64,000 nucleotides of DNA, taken from contig NZ_FOKB01000005.1 in assembly GCF_900111895.1 (NCBI RefSeq), forward strand, positions 213,718 to 277,717, given 5' to 3'. A program made the translations under genes and the position numbers. Numbering within the stretch: position 1 is the stretch's first letter; every line of letters begins with the position of its first letter. Positions 26,973-35,171 of the stretch are shown here, in pieces. The notes below the pieces were generated by a model. It did not search any database and was not told the DNA's origin. It saw only the letters and a program-made list of their open reading frames with translations. The stretch is from Pseudomonas simiae (GTDB lineage Bacteria > Pseudomonadota > Gammaproteobacteria > Pseudomonadales > Pseudomonadaceae).

Positions 26973-27824
26973 ATGATTCAAACTAGGTTTTGTCCCATGC
27001 ACACTGCACTCTCTTTACAAAGCGCCGTCAGCAGCGGGCGACGTCTAACTACACCAGCCAAAGCAGATACGGTCGATGCCTCAGAGATCCGTAGAGGACT
27101 TCTATTAGGGGAGTTTAAGGCGTACGTTCAACCGAAATTCCAATTGAGCAATAATGCTGTCGATTCCCTAGAGGTTCTCGCCCGTTGGCGGCATCCAGAA
27201 CTCGGATTGCTGGCACCGGCAGCGTTCATTCCAACGATGATCCGCGAGCAGTTGCTCGATGACCTGCTGTGCGAACTTCTTGATCAAGGTTTGGCAGGGC
27301 AAATTCAATTGCATGCTGGCGGGCGTGAATTAGGCGTTGCCTTCAATCTCAGTCTGATGCAGTTAGCTAATCCAGAGCTGGTCAGCCATCTGATGACGCG
27401 CCTGAAAAAACATCCTTTGCCTCTTTCGTCGGTAACACTTGAAATTACCGAGGACGGCCCAGCGGTTGCGGATGAAATATGTGTGCAGAACGCCATCCGC
27501 CTTCGCCAGCTTGGTGTGCGCCTCTCGCTCGACGATTATGGGACTGGCCATTCTTCGTTGTTTCGCCTGTGCCAACTACCATTCGATGAAATCAAGCTGG
27601 CCGGTGAATTTACGCAGCAACTTCTCCGATCATCAATGCACCGCAGCGTCGCGCGTGCAACTGTCATGCTGGCTAGAGAATCAGGCATGCGATTGGTTGT
27701 TGAAGGCATAGAAACGGAAGAACAGCGGCATTGTCTGGCGCAGAAGGGGGTGCGGATTGGTCAAGGCTATCTCTGCGCGCGCCCGATGTCAGCTGATGCT
27801 CTACTGCAATGGTTAGCGGCGTGA
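26973..27824 (+). CDS. Stand-alone EAL-domain protein with a partly altered active site
   Basis: 283 residues, or 275 if the ATG at 26997 is used; neither has a clear ribosome site. There is no receiver domain, unlike the two REC-EAL proteins upstream. The EAL domain fills residues 35-280 with VQPK, LEVLARW (E-V-L-x-R), FNLS, LEITED, LDDYGTGHSSL, IKLAGEF, VEGIET and GQGY. Most catalytic residues are kept, but the Asp after IKL is Ala and the second Glu of loop 6 (E-x-T-E-S) is changed to Asp. It may be a weak phosphodiesterase or a c-di-GMP binder. It lies about 100 bases after kinase copy B and closes the second Roc-like module. Confidence 0.8.
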   Translation: MIQTRFCPMHTALSLQSAVSSGRRLTTPAKADTVDASEIRRGLLLGEFKAYVQPKFQLSNNAVDSLEVLARWRHPELGLLAPAAFIPTMIREQLLDDLLCELLDQGLAGQIQLHAGGRELGVAFNLSLMQLANPELVSHLMTRLKKHPLPLSSVTLEITEDGPAVADEICVQNAIRLRQLGVRLSLDDYGTGHSSLFRLCQLPFDEIKLAGEFTQQLLRSSMHRSVARATVMLARESGMRLVVEGIETEEQRHCLAQKGVRIGQGYLCARPMSADALLQWLAA

Positions 27825-28422
27825 TCCATCCTCAATGGGCGTCCGCGTAGTATTGCGGCAAGGCAATCATCCGGCGAACACACCTTCTGATCCCAGCGAT
27901 AAGGTCAATGATGTCCGCGTAACTGCCTTGATAATGATTTGCGCGCACAGCTCTGAGCGCGCTCACCAGCTATGACCCGATAGAGTACCTCAACGGCTAG
28001 CCTTTAGCGTTTCAAGCATTGCCTCGGCGGCCAGGGTGTGGACTTTGCGGGTCGGGTGCCATTCATCCCAGTAGTAATGAGTATCTGGGTTTTCACACAC
28101 GGGCTTGACGTCCGGATTGAATCGCCCCGGGCTCTTTAGACACCTTGCTCAGACGTACCACAAACGACGAATCCCGCTCTAGGCGGGATTCTCAGCCGTC
28201 GACTGCATGCATTCGACGGGGCAGGACTCTGTCACCTGGCACTGGGCCATCTGACTTGCATCAGAAGAGGGGTGCGATCCCAAGATCCCTGTAACCACCC
28301 TATGGTTCTACGCGCAGATGACCAATAGTCAATCCATACCCCCTGCTCAGAGCTGTTCTTAGCCGCAAGAACTCCTTAGTCGTTGAGGGTTTGAGGGATT
28401 AATAACCACGGCTGCGTTGGAG
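27825..28422. other. Gene-poor junction with relics and hairpins left of the dif region
   Basis: About 600 bases with no intact gene. It holds a lipase fragment (27990-28148), a 9-bp inverted repeat GAATCCCGC/GCGGGATTC at 28169-28191 and a second one CCGTCGA/TCGACGG at about 28196-28219. The sequence is a patchwork and fits a site of past insertions and deletions. Confidence 0.6.
27990..28148 (-). pseudogene. C-terminal fragment of a GDSL/SGNH-family hydrolase
   Basis: The minus-strand frame ending at a TGA (27990-27992) encodes about 52 residues that include HYYWDEWHPTRKVHTLAAEA. The D-x-x-H of WDEWH is the block V catalytic Asp-His of SGNH lipases, at the usual distance from the C-terminus. 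An in-frame stop cuts the frame at 28149, so the body of the gene is gone. Confidence 0.7.
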
Positions 28423-29514
28423 CTAAAAAGCAAAAAGGCAAAAGCCCGATCGTTGCCGGGCTTTGCAGATCCCTCTAGGAGAGATAAAGCGAAAGTGCCT
28501 CCCTGGATGAGCCAGCTCAATGGTCAGAAACAGCCGATCAAGAACGTTAGACAACCCGCGGATCGACAGCGGGCGGCCACGATCCGAGATGAACAAATAG
28601 CGATACAGCAATTTCATCGGTTTACCGTCACGCAGAGGGCGCCGGTCGCGCTGGATATAGCGCTCGTAGACCTCATACAACTGTGCGGAGATGCCTACGG
28701 TCCGCCCATGTGTTTTGAGCGCAGGCTCTTCAACGCGCGGGTCGCGGGGATCATGTTCGCGATCATTGATGCTGACATAGGCGTGCTGAGAACCTTTATT
28801 GATATCCGTGGTGTAGAGCTTCAGAAGCTCTCCGCGACGGATTCCGGTCTCCAAGAGCAATTCAATCAATAGCCAGTTACGCAGTTGCAAACGTTCCGGG
28901 AACGGATTCGCCGCAGCGCCAGGGCGAATCAGTGTGCGAACGATCTGTAGTTGCGTATCTGTCAGGCTGCGGTATCGAGTGCGATCGGGACGAGCATTGA
29001 TGATATGGCTCTCAAAGCGCCGCTCAATGACGTCGGCAACATCGGCAAATACCACGTTGATGTCAGCCTGTGTGGCTGAACTCTGACGGGCGCGCGGGAT
29101 GTAACGGGTGACGCACCAAGACAGGTATTTCTTCAGCAGGCGCAGGTATTGATCACGTGTTCGTGAACTGATCTGCTGAAAAAGTACAGTGCCAGCTTTG
29201 CCGATTCGGGCGATCAGATTATCGGCATGACGGCCACTTTGGAGCCAAATAGCGTAACCGTCCAGCAAAGCCAGAATCGCCTCAAAGTGGCAGGCCAATA
29301 TGGCCTCATCGATATCCAGATCTCGGCTTTTGGCATAGGCGTAGAAAGCCTGGATCGCGCGCAGGTGCGCCGCAGCCGTGTTGTAAGCGCGGTGCCTGAG
29401 TTTGAGTTGGACGTAGATGAACGGAATCAGTATGGGCAACGGCGTCGCATCACCAGCTTGTACAAGCAGCGGTAGTCGTTGACCTGAAGAGAACCTGCAT
29501 TGAATCAGTTTCAT
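28423..29514 (-). pseudogene. Tyrosine recombinase truncated before its catalytic C-terminus, next to dif
   Basis: About 363 residues. ATG 29514 is chosen because GAGGTG lies eight bases upstream; an ATG at 29529 is the alternative. The N-terminal core-binding domain (about 50-165) and start of the catalytic domain are good, with the first catalytic Arg in LLLETGIRRGELLKL. After LAHPGRHFRF the sequence becomes unrelated and stops, so the H-x-x-R box and the tyrosine nucleophile are missing. The gene is therefore inactive as a recombinase. Its start lies about 130 bases from the dif site, suggesting the remnant of an element that integrated at or near dif. Confidence 0.75.
28441..28464 (-). 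terminator. Terminator for minus-strand transcription inside the recombinase tail
   Basis: An 8-bp stem (AAAGCCCG / CGGGCTTT) with an 8-base loop. On the minus strand it is followed by a T-rich tract (TGCCTTTTTGCTTTTT), typical of an intrinsic terminator. It overlaps the last codons of the truncated recombinase frame, which confirms that this 3' end was newly joined. Confidence 0.7.
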
Positions 29515-29644
29515 CGACAGCCACCTCATTCAAGGACTCGCCATGAACACGAAACACATGGCCCGTTGAGAGAGTAGACGTCAAATACGAATTGGTCGAA
29601 TCAATGACTTACGTGGCTTATGAACATATCTGACATAGCACCTG

Positions 29645-29672
29645 GTTTAACATAATATACATTATGCGTAAT
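29645..29672 (-). other. dif: dif site (XerCD chromosome-dimer resolution site)
   Basis: Read on the minus strand, the XerC arm is ATTACGCATAA, the centre TGTATA and the XerD arm TTATGTTAAAC. From memory, the E. coli dif arms are GGTGCGCATAA and TTATGTTAAAT with the same TGTATA centre, so the XerD arm differs by one base and the XerC arm only in its outer bases. This marks the replication terminus. The neighbouring truncated tyrosine recombinase and accessory DNA on one side fit insertion at the terminus. Only one such site was seen in the window. Confidence 0.92.
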
Positions 29673-29734
29673 GTCGCATTGCGTATTCAGGGGCAGTGCC
29701 CGTGAGATTTCAGCAGGCAAAACCCCTGTCTTGC

Positions 29735-30484
29735 TCAAACCTGAGCAAAGCCACCATCGACAAACATTTCACTGCCCGTCATGAAGCTGCTCTCATCCGA
29801 CGCCAGGAACAATGCGGCGGCTGCGACTTCTTCCGGCTTGCCGATACGACCCAACGGAACCTGCGCCGTCATGTCGTCGATGATGGCTTCCTTTTGTCCC
29901 GTGCCTGACAGCGCCAGGTCCAGGCCTGGTGTCGAGATCGGGCCTGGTGACAGCACGTTGACGCGAATGCCGCTGCCTTTCAGATCGAGCGCCCAGCTTC
30001 TGGCGAAATTACGCAGCGCAGCCTTGGTGGCGCTGTACACGCTGAATGCCGGTGTGCCCATGGTGCCGGTGGTTGAACCGGTCAGGATCACTGAGCTGCC
30101 AGCGTGCATCAGTGGCAACGCGTTTTGCACGGTGAACAGCGTGCCTTTGACGTTGATGCCGAATGTCCGGTCAAACGATTCCTCGGTGATCGATCCGATC
30201 GGCTGGAAATCCCCCAGGCCCGCGTTGGCGAACAGCACGTCAACGCGGCCCTTGTCGGCTTTGATTTGAGTGAAAATGCGCGCCAGGTCGTCGAGTTTTG
30301 AAATGTCACCCTGGATGGCGATGGCCTCATGGCCAATCAGTGCAAGGGCCTTGTCCAGTTCATCCTGCCGACGTCCTACGATCACGACCTGCGCGCCTTC
30401 AGTTGCAAAGCGAATGGCGGTTGCCAGGCCGATGCCGCTGTTGCCGCCGGTAACTACTGCAATTTTGCCGTTGAGCCTGCTCAT
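29735..30484 (-). CDS. Short-chain dehydrogenase/reductase (SDR family)
   Basis: 249 residues from ATG 30484, preceded by GGAG eight bases upstream; an earlier TTG would add four residues. Classical SDR features are present: the NAD(P)-binding TGGNSGIG near residue 12, NAG near 87, the active-site Ser in GSTTGT and Y-x-x-x-K in YSATKAA (about 150-155), and the SPGPI motif after it. GRRQ at the end of strand 2 suggests NADP(H) preference. It is transcribed divergently from an HxlR-type regulator with a short shared promoter, so the regulator probably controls it. The substrate cannot be told from sequence. Such pairs often respond to reactive electrophiles. Confidence 0.88.
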   Translation of the reverse strand: MSRLNGKIAVVTGGNSGIGLATAIRFATEGAQVVIVGRRQDELDKALALIGHEAIAIQGDISKLDDLARIFTQIKADKGRVDVLFANAGLGDFQPIGSITEESFDRTFGINVKGTLFTVQNALPLMHAGSSVILTGSTTGTMGTPAFSVYSATKAALRNFARSWALDLKGSGIRVNVLSPGPISTPGLDLALSGTGQKEAIIDDMTAQVPLGRIGKPEEVAAAALFLASDESSFMTGSEMFVDGGFAQV

Positions 30485-30529
30485 GGTGAGCTCCAATGAA
30501 TAAGGTTGAGGCCCAACTGTAGATCTGCG

Positions 30530-30545
30530 CTATTCTTTTGAATAG
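30530..30545. promoter_or_regulatory. Candidate operator between the SDR and HxlR genes
   Basis: CTATTC-TTTT-GAATAG is a perfect 6+6 inverted repeat in the middle of the 103-base divergent promoter. HxlR proteins bind such short palindromes and usually autoregulate. Binding is inferred. Confidence 0.5.
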
Positions 30546-30587
30546 TATGCACCTTTTAGTAAGTACCCCCTCGGAGCCTTCATCATC

Positions 30588-30947
30588 ATGGCTAACAACT
30601 CATTCAACTGTGGCCTGGAAGCTGCGCTGGCCGTGATTGGCGGCAAATGGAAACCCCTGGTTCTGTTCAACCTGGCGCAGAATGTTCATCGATATGGCGA
30701 ATTAAGGCGCGCGATTGGCGGCGTGACTGACAAAGTGTTGATTCAGCAACTCAAGGAGTTGGAGCGCGACGAGATCATTGCTCGTGTGGACTTTCACGAG
30801 ATACCGCCGAAGGTCGAGTACTCCCTCACGCCCTTTGGCCAGTCCTTGGCTACGGCGCTGGGCGGGTTGTGCCAATGGGGTACGCAGCATATGCAAACGG
30901 TCGAGCGCATCGCCGAACGACGCACGTCTGCCCTCTCCCGGTCCTGA
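30588..30947 (+). CDS. HxlR-family transcriptional regulator
   Basis: 119 residues with the compact winged-helix of the HxlR/MarR-like group. It has a Cys near the N-terminus (NSFNCGLEAALAVIGGKWKP), GELRRAIGGVTDKVLIQQL as the recognition region, and EYSLTPFGQSL in the wing and C-terminal part. Cys8 is at the position used as a redox or electrophile sensor in several HxlR members (YodB, HypR), which would fit control of the divergent dehydrogenase. Preceded by CGGAG about 14 bases before ATG 30588. Confidence 0.9.
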   Translation: MANNSFNCGLEAALAVIGGKWKPLVLFNLAQNVHRYGELRRAIGGVTDKVLIQQLKELERDEIIARVDFHEIPPKVEYSLTPFGQSLATALGGLCQWGTQHMQTVERIAERRTSALSRS

Positions 30948-30964
30948 GCCCCTGCCCGATATCC

Positions 30965-30994
30965 AACTCAACTAAATGACTATTTAGTTGAGTT
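30965..30994. terminator. Perfect 13-bp hairpin between convergent genes, probable bidirectional terminator
   Basis: AACTCAACTAAAT and its exact reverse complement are separated by GACT, lying between the HxlR gene and the chemoreceptor gene, which converge. The stem is AT-rich, and T/A-rich flanks occur on both sides. A binding site is a less likely alternative. Confidence 0.6.
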
Positions 30995-31005
30995 AAATCA
31001 ATAAG

Positions 31006-32619
31006 TTAGAGCCTGAATCGATCGACGGACTGTGACAGCTGGCCTGCCAAGCTAGACAATTCGTCCGTCGTCGACGCCGTCTGGCCGATTACGCGACTGT
31101 TACTCTCCGACATCTGCGCAATCATCTCCACCTGATGGGCAATTTCATTGCTGGCCAGGCTCTGCTCCCCGATGGTTCGGGAGATATCGTTGACCATCTC
31201 GGTGGTATTCAAGGTGGCCTGGAGAATCTCACGAATTGAGCGCTCCACATCAGCGGTCACCGCCATGCCCTTATCGACCTGAGCAACGCCCTCCTCCATG
31301 CTGGCGACGGCTTCGCGCGTGCTTTGCTGGATACGCCCTACCATGCTGGCAATTTCCTGGGTCGAGGCACTGGTGCGCCCGGCGAGGTTGCGTACTTCAT
31401 CGGCGACCACGGCGAAACCGCGCCCCTGTTCACCGGCACGGGCGGCCTCGATCGCGGCATTCAGGGCCAGCAAATTGGTCTGGTCGGCGATTCCCTTGAT
31501 CACCTGGATAATGCTGTAAATCGCCTCGGACTCCTTGTCCAGCGTGCGGATTACCTGGGCGGACTGTTGCGCGGAGCGGGCAATGCCGTCCATGTCGCTG
31601 ACCACCTGATGAATCACCTGGCCACCGTCCTTGGCCAGTGTTTCAGCCTGGTTGGCCATGGCCAATGCTCGCTCGGCATGCCGAGTGATTTCCTCAATGC
31701 TCGCGGTCATTTCACTCGCGGCAGCGGCCATGGCGCTTGCCGCCGCGCTTTGTTGCTGGCTGCTGCCAGCCACTTCATGACAGCCGTGGCTCAGTTGCTC
31801 GCTCGTGGTATTGACGCCATGGGCGTTGCTGCGCACCACGTCGATCATGCCGCGCAAATCCCGTTGCATGGTGGCGAGGCTGCGAATCAATGCACTGGCT
31901 TCATCTTTGCGCACGGGTTCGACAATCGGTTCGCTCAAGTTGCCATGAGCAATGCTGTCGGCAATCCGGCTGGCCGTTTGCAGCGGTCCCATGATGCTGA
32001 GGATGACCCAGCGGCCCTGGGCCAACAGCAGTATAAGGCTGGCGATCAATACCACGCCAAGGGTGAAGTTGGCGGCGCTGATGCTCTGCCGAGTGCCGAC
32101 ACTGGCCTGCTGGGTGTTGTTTTCGATCAGCTCACTGAGCGTCGCCATCTGATCTTCAAGCTGGCTGAAGGCAGCGTTGAACGTACCCAGTTCGCCCCGA
32201 GCGGCGTCGGGGTCATCCAGCGCCAGGGTGACGATGCGCTCGCCGGTACTTATATAGTTGTCCAGGCTGGGTTTGATTTTTTCCAGGTTTGCCTTGAGCG
32301 TGTTGTCCAGCGGCAGCTTGAGGTTATCCGCCAACACCTGGCGAAAGTGCTCGGCATGTTCCTTGAGCGAATCGCTGACCTGCGCCTTCGTGCTGGTACT
32401 TTTACCCAGGCCCACCAGCATGGCCGACAGCACATCCGCGCGCAGGGCGTCGTGCATCATGTCGGCTTCCATATGGTTGCGCAGCGCCGTCATGCTGAGC
32501 TCGCTGTCCTGCACGGCAGTGCCCATCCGAGTATTTCCCAGGTAGCCGGCCAGGCTCATGATCAAGGCCGTAAGCAGTCCGGTCGCTATCAACAGCATCA
32601 GGCGTAGTTTGATCGTCAT
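31006..32619 (-). CDS. Methyl-accepting chemotaxis protein
   Basis: 537 residues from ATG 32619, which has GGGGATA upstream. Membrane helix 1 lies at about 5-27, an all-helical periplasmic four-helix sensor at about 30-185, helix 2 at about 187-210 and a HAMP domain at about 211-265. The cytoplasmic signalling hairpin has the conserved tip (IADQTNLLALNAAIEAARAG) at about 375-395. Methylation-region glutamines and glutamates are present (AGSSQQQSAAASA). The C-terminus ends DRFRL without a CheR-tether pentapeptide. It should pass signals from an unknown small ligand to CheA/CheW. It is monocistronic, convergent with the HxlR gene. Confidence 0.93.
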   Translation of the reverse strand: MTIKLRLMLLIATGLLTALIMSLAGYLGNTRMGTAVQDSELSMTALRNHMEADMMHDALRADVLSAMLVGLGKSTSTKAQVSDSLKEHAEHFRQVLADNLKLPLDNTLKANLEKIKPSLDNYISTGERIVTLALDDPDAARGELGTFNAAFSQLEDQMATLSELIENNTQQASVGTRQSISAANFTLGVVLIASLILLLAQGRWVILSIMGPLQTASRIADSIAHGNLSEPIVEPVRKDEASALIRSLATMQRDLRGMIDVVRSNAHGVNTTSEQLSHGCHEVAGSSQQQSAAASAMAAAASEMTASIEEITRHAERALAMANQAETLAKDGGQVIHQVVSDMDGIARSAQQSAQVIRTLDKESEAIYSIIQVIKGIADQTNLLALNAAIEAARAGEQGRGFAVVADEVRNLAGRTSASTQEIASMVGRIQQSTREAVASMEEGVAQVDKGMAVTADVERSIREILQATLNTTEMVNDISRTIGEQSLASNEIAHQVEMIAQMSESNSRVIGQTASTTDELSSLAGQLSQSVDRFRL

Positions 32620-32779
32620 GCTGATATATCCCCGTGCCTGGTCAGTCGGTTGGGAACCCAACCGCAGAAGCCTCGCTGGTCATGTTATCGGCCAACCATA
32701 CTGCTTATTGAAGCCTAAGTTTGCGGATCTGCGCAGATCCCTTAAGCTGACCGACCTTTGCTTCGCCCGGAACTGCCCC

Positions 32780-33988
32780 ATGTCTCGACGTATCGCCCAC
32801 CTCGCCTTGCTGCTGGGTTTGATCACCGCAGTCGGCCCCTTCGCCATCGATATTTACTTGCCAGCCTTGCCGACTCTGGGCGCAAGCCTGCATGCCTCAC
32901 CCGCGCTGGTGCAGATGAGCCTCACTGTGTTTTTCGTCATCGTTGGGGTGTGCCAGCTGTTCTACGGGCCGATCAGTGACGTGTTTGGGCGCAAACCGCC
33001 GATTTACGCAGGCCTGGTAATTTTTGCCGTGGCAAGTGTCGGGTGTGCGCTGGCGCCGACCATCGAAACACTGATTGCCTTTCGTGCCCTGCAGGCGTTT
33101 GGTGCGTGCGCGGGCATGGTGATTCCGCGGGCCATCGTGCGTGACTTGTACACCGGGCATGAAGCGGCGAAGCTCATGGCGTTGCTGATGCTGGTGATGA
33201 GCGTCTCGCCGATCCTTGCGCCGCTCGCCGGCAGCCTGGTGATCGCGTTGTGGAGCTGGCGTGAAGTGTTTGCCGTGCTGGCCGTCGTTGCCGTGGCCTG
33301 CCTGGTGATGACCATCGTGCAACTGCCCGAGACCCATCCGGCCGAACGTCGATTGGGCAAAACCCTGGGCAATGCGTTCAGCAGCTATGGCGCGTTGTTG
33401 CGCGACCCGGTCTTTATCGGTTTGTCGGTGGTGTGTGGTTTTGGCTTGGCGACCTTCTTCGTGTTCATCGGCAGCGCACCGTTCGTGTACATCGAGTATT
33501 ACGGCCTGACGCCGACCCAGTTCAGCCTGGGTTTTGCCCTGAATGCCGCCTCGTTTTTCGCCATGAGCCAACTGACCGCGCGCCTCACTGCACGCTTTGG
33601 CCTGGCGCCGTTGATCCGCTGGTCGGTGGTGGCCGTGGCGGCGGTCATGGCCTTGCTGGCGGCCACCACGCTATGGGTCGATAGCCTGGCCTTGATGATG
33701 ACGCTGCTGTTTATCGGCTTCGGCTTTCTCGGCCTGCTGCTGCCGGCAGCCGGTGTGTTGTCGTTGGAGGATCATGGCGCGGTGGCCGGTTCTGCCTCGG
33801 CCCTGCTCGGGGCGATCCAGATGATCACGGCAGCCCTGTCAATGACGGTGGTCGGTGTGTTCGCCGATCACACACCCGCGCCGATGCTGATAGGCATTGC
33901 GCTATGCGCCATCGCAGCGATGCTCACCACGCTGTGGACCTTGCGCCGCCTGCCCATTCACCTGGCCAGTGCCCCGCCCTCCTCCTGA
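32780..33988 (+). CDS. Bcr/CflA-family multidrug MFS exporter
   Basis: 402 residues. ATG 32780 is chosen over long upstream in-frame starts because it places the first membrane helix right at the N-terminus, as in the family. Twelve hydrophobic spans are visible. The Bcr signature (GPFAIDIYLPALP) lies in helix 1, the GPISDVFGRKPP antiporter motif A after helix 2, and RAIVRDLYTG follows helix 4. The family exports drugs such as bicyclomycin, chloramphenicol and sulfonamides by proton antiport. The substrate here is unknown. It is transcribed divergently from the chemoreceptor. Confidence 0.88.
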   Translation: MSRRIAHLALLLGLITAVGPFAIDIYLPALPTLGASLHASPALVQMSLTVFFVIVGVCQLFYGPISDVFGRKPPIYAGLVIFAVASVGCALAPTIETLIAFRALQAFGACAGMVIPRAIVRDLYTGHEAAKLMALLMLVMSVSPILAPLAGSLVIALWSWREVFAVLAVVAVACLVMTIVQLPETHPAERRLGKTLGNAFSSYGALLRDPVFIGLSVVCGFGLATFFVFIGSAPFVYIEYYGLTPTQFSLGFALNAASFFAMSQLTARLTARFGLAPLIRWSVVAVAAVMALLAATTLWVDSLALMMTLLFIGFGFLGLLLPAAGVLSLEDHGAVAGSASALLGAIQMITAALSMTVVGVFADHTPAPMLIGIALCAIAAMLTTLWTLRRLPIHLASAPPSS

Positions 33989-34071
33989 TCGCTGCCCGTC
34001 TGCGCAGCAGGTTCGGATCTCGAATCTTGACTGCGCCTATGGGGCAACATCAACGCGTGGAAATACCCTGT

Positions 34072-34149
34072 ATGCATAAGTCTGAAGCCAACCACTCGTC
34101 GGGCTTCAATGGCATCCATTACAACTATCGTCCGGCGCAAAACTACTAA
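34072..34149 (+). CDS. Possible 25-residue peptide upstream of the SDR gene
   Basis: ATG 34072 is preceded by GGAAA at a workable distance and ends 35 bases before the SDR start. The predicted peptide is small, polar and aromatic (contains HSSGFNGIHYNYRPAQNY). No known function. Codon choice is compatible with coding, but the length gives little power. It could be a leader peptide. Confidence 0.3.
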   Translation: MHKSEANHSSGFNGIHYNYRPAQNY

Positions 34150-34184
34150 TCCCATAGCACCTTTGGAAACCTATGGAGATTGAA

Positions 34185-35042
34185 ATGGCTGACTACCCTC
34201 GCCCACCCTTCGCGCCGCAAGCTCAGAACGTGCCAGGTTCGCAGAAAAAAATGGACCCTTACCCGGATTGCGGCGAGCAAAGCTACAAGGGCTCCGGCCG
34301 GCTCGCCAACAAGATCGCGCTGATCACCGGCGCCGACAGTGGCATCGGCCGCGCCGTTGCGATCGCTTTTGCACGCGAAGGCGCGGATGTGGCTATCGCT
34401 TATCTGGATGAACATGAGGACGCCAGGGAAACTGCACGCTGGGTCGAGGAAGCCGGACGCCAATGCCTGTTGCTGCCCGGTGATATCGCGCAGAAAAGCG
34501 TATGCCAGTCGCTGGTCGACAAGACGGTCGAGCAATTCGGCCGTATCGATGTGCTGGTCAACAATGCAGCATTCCAGATGAGCCATGAAACGCTTGAAGA
34601 GATCTCAGACGAGGAATGGGTGAAAACCTTCGATATCAACATCACAGCCATGTTTCGTATCTGCAAGGCTGCCGTGCCGCATATGAAGGCGGGCAGTTCG
34701 ATCATCAATACATCGTCGGTCAACTCGGACATGCCCAAGCCGACGTTGATGCCCTACGCCGCCACCAAGGGTGCGATCGCGAACTTCACGGGTGGTCTGG
34801 CGCAGTTGCTCGGCAGCAAGGGCATTCGCGTCAACAGCGTAGCGCCGGGACCGATCTGGACGCCGCTGATTGTGGCGACCATGACCGATGAAGACGTGAA
34901 GAACTTCGGCAGCGAAACCCCGCTGGGCCGTCCGGGCCAACCGGTGGAAGTCGCGCCGATCTATGTGCTGCTGGCCTCGGATGAAGGCAGCTATATCTCT
35001 GGGTCGCGTTATGCGGTCACGGGCGGCAAGCCTATCCTCTAA
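34185..35042 (+). CDS. YghA-like SDR-family oxidoreductase
   Basis: 285 residues from ATG 34185 (GGAG with a six-base spacer); an ATG at 34173 adds four residues. It carries the characteristic N-terminal extension of the YghA/YhdF group (RPPFAPQAQ, PGSQKKMDP) before the Rossmann fold. The nucleotide motif TGADSGIG is near residue 49, NNAA near 127, the active Ser in NTSSVNS and Y-x-x-x-K in YAATKGA near 192-196. The group is commonly stress- or stationary-phase-associated and annotated as glucose/ribitol or aldehyde reductase. The exact substrate is unknown. It stands alone, followed by a REP pair. Confidence 0.88.
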   Translation: MADYPRPPFAPQAQNVPGSQKKMDPYPDCGEQSYKGSGRLANKIALITGADSGIGRAVAIAFAREGADVAIAYLDEHEDARETARWVEEAGRQCLLLPGDIAQKSVCQSLVDKTVEQFGRIDVLVNNAAFQMSHETLEEISDEEWVKTFDINITAMFRICKAAVPHMKAGSSIINTSSVNSDMPKPTLMPYAATKGAIANFTGGLAQLLGSKGIRVNSVAPGPIWTPLIVATMTDEDVKNFGSETPLGRPGQPVEVAPIYVLLASDEGSYISGSRYAVTGGKPIL

Positions 35043-35060
35043 CCTTTACACCTAACCCTT

Positions 35061-35146
35061 GTGGGAGCGGGCTTGCTCGCGAATACGGCGTATCAGTCAC
35101 TGGACTTTGACTGACAAACCGCCTTCGCGAGCAAGCCCGCTCCCAC
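35061..35146. repeat. REP element pair (BIME) between convergent genes
   Basis: GTGGGAGCGGGCTTGCTCGC at 35061 and its inverted copy ending at 35146 (GCGAGCAAGCCCGCTCCCAC) are separated by about 40 bases. This is the typical inverted REP doublet of P. fluorescens-group genomes. It lies between the SDR and recombinase genes, both of which end here, so it may also block transcription from both sides. Confidence 0.9.
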
Positions 35147-35171
35147 ATTTTGATCTTCATCATGCCGGACG

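Noticed and set aside
28140..28350. Hairpins near 28169 and 28196 as a possible tRNA or attachment site
   Set aside because: No cloverleaf, no CCA end or T-loop GTTCRA found; only two simple stems.
32558..32779. Longer N-terminus of the MFS exporter
   Set aside because: It would overlap the divergent chemoreceptor gene and its promoter and add a non-membrane tail not seen in the family.
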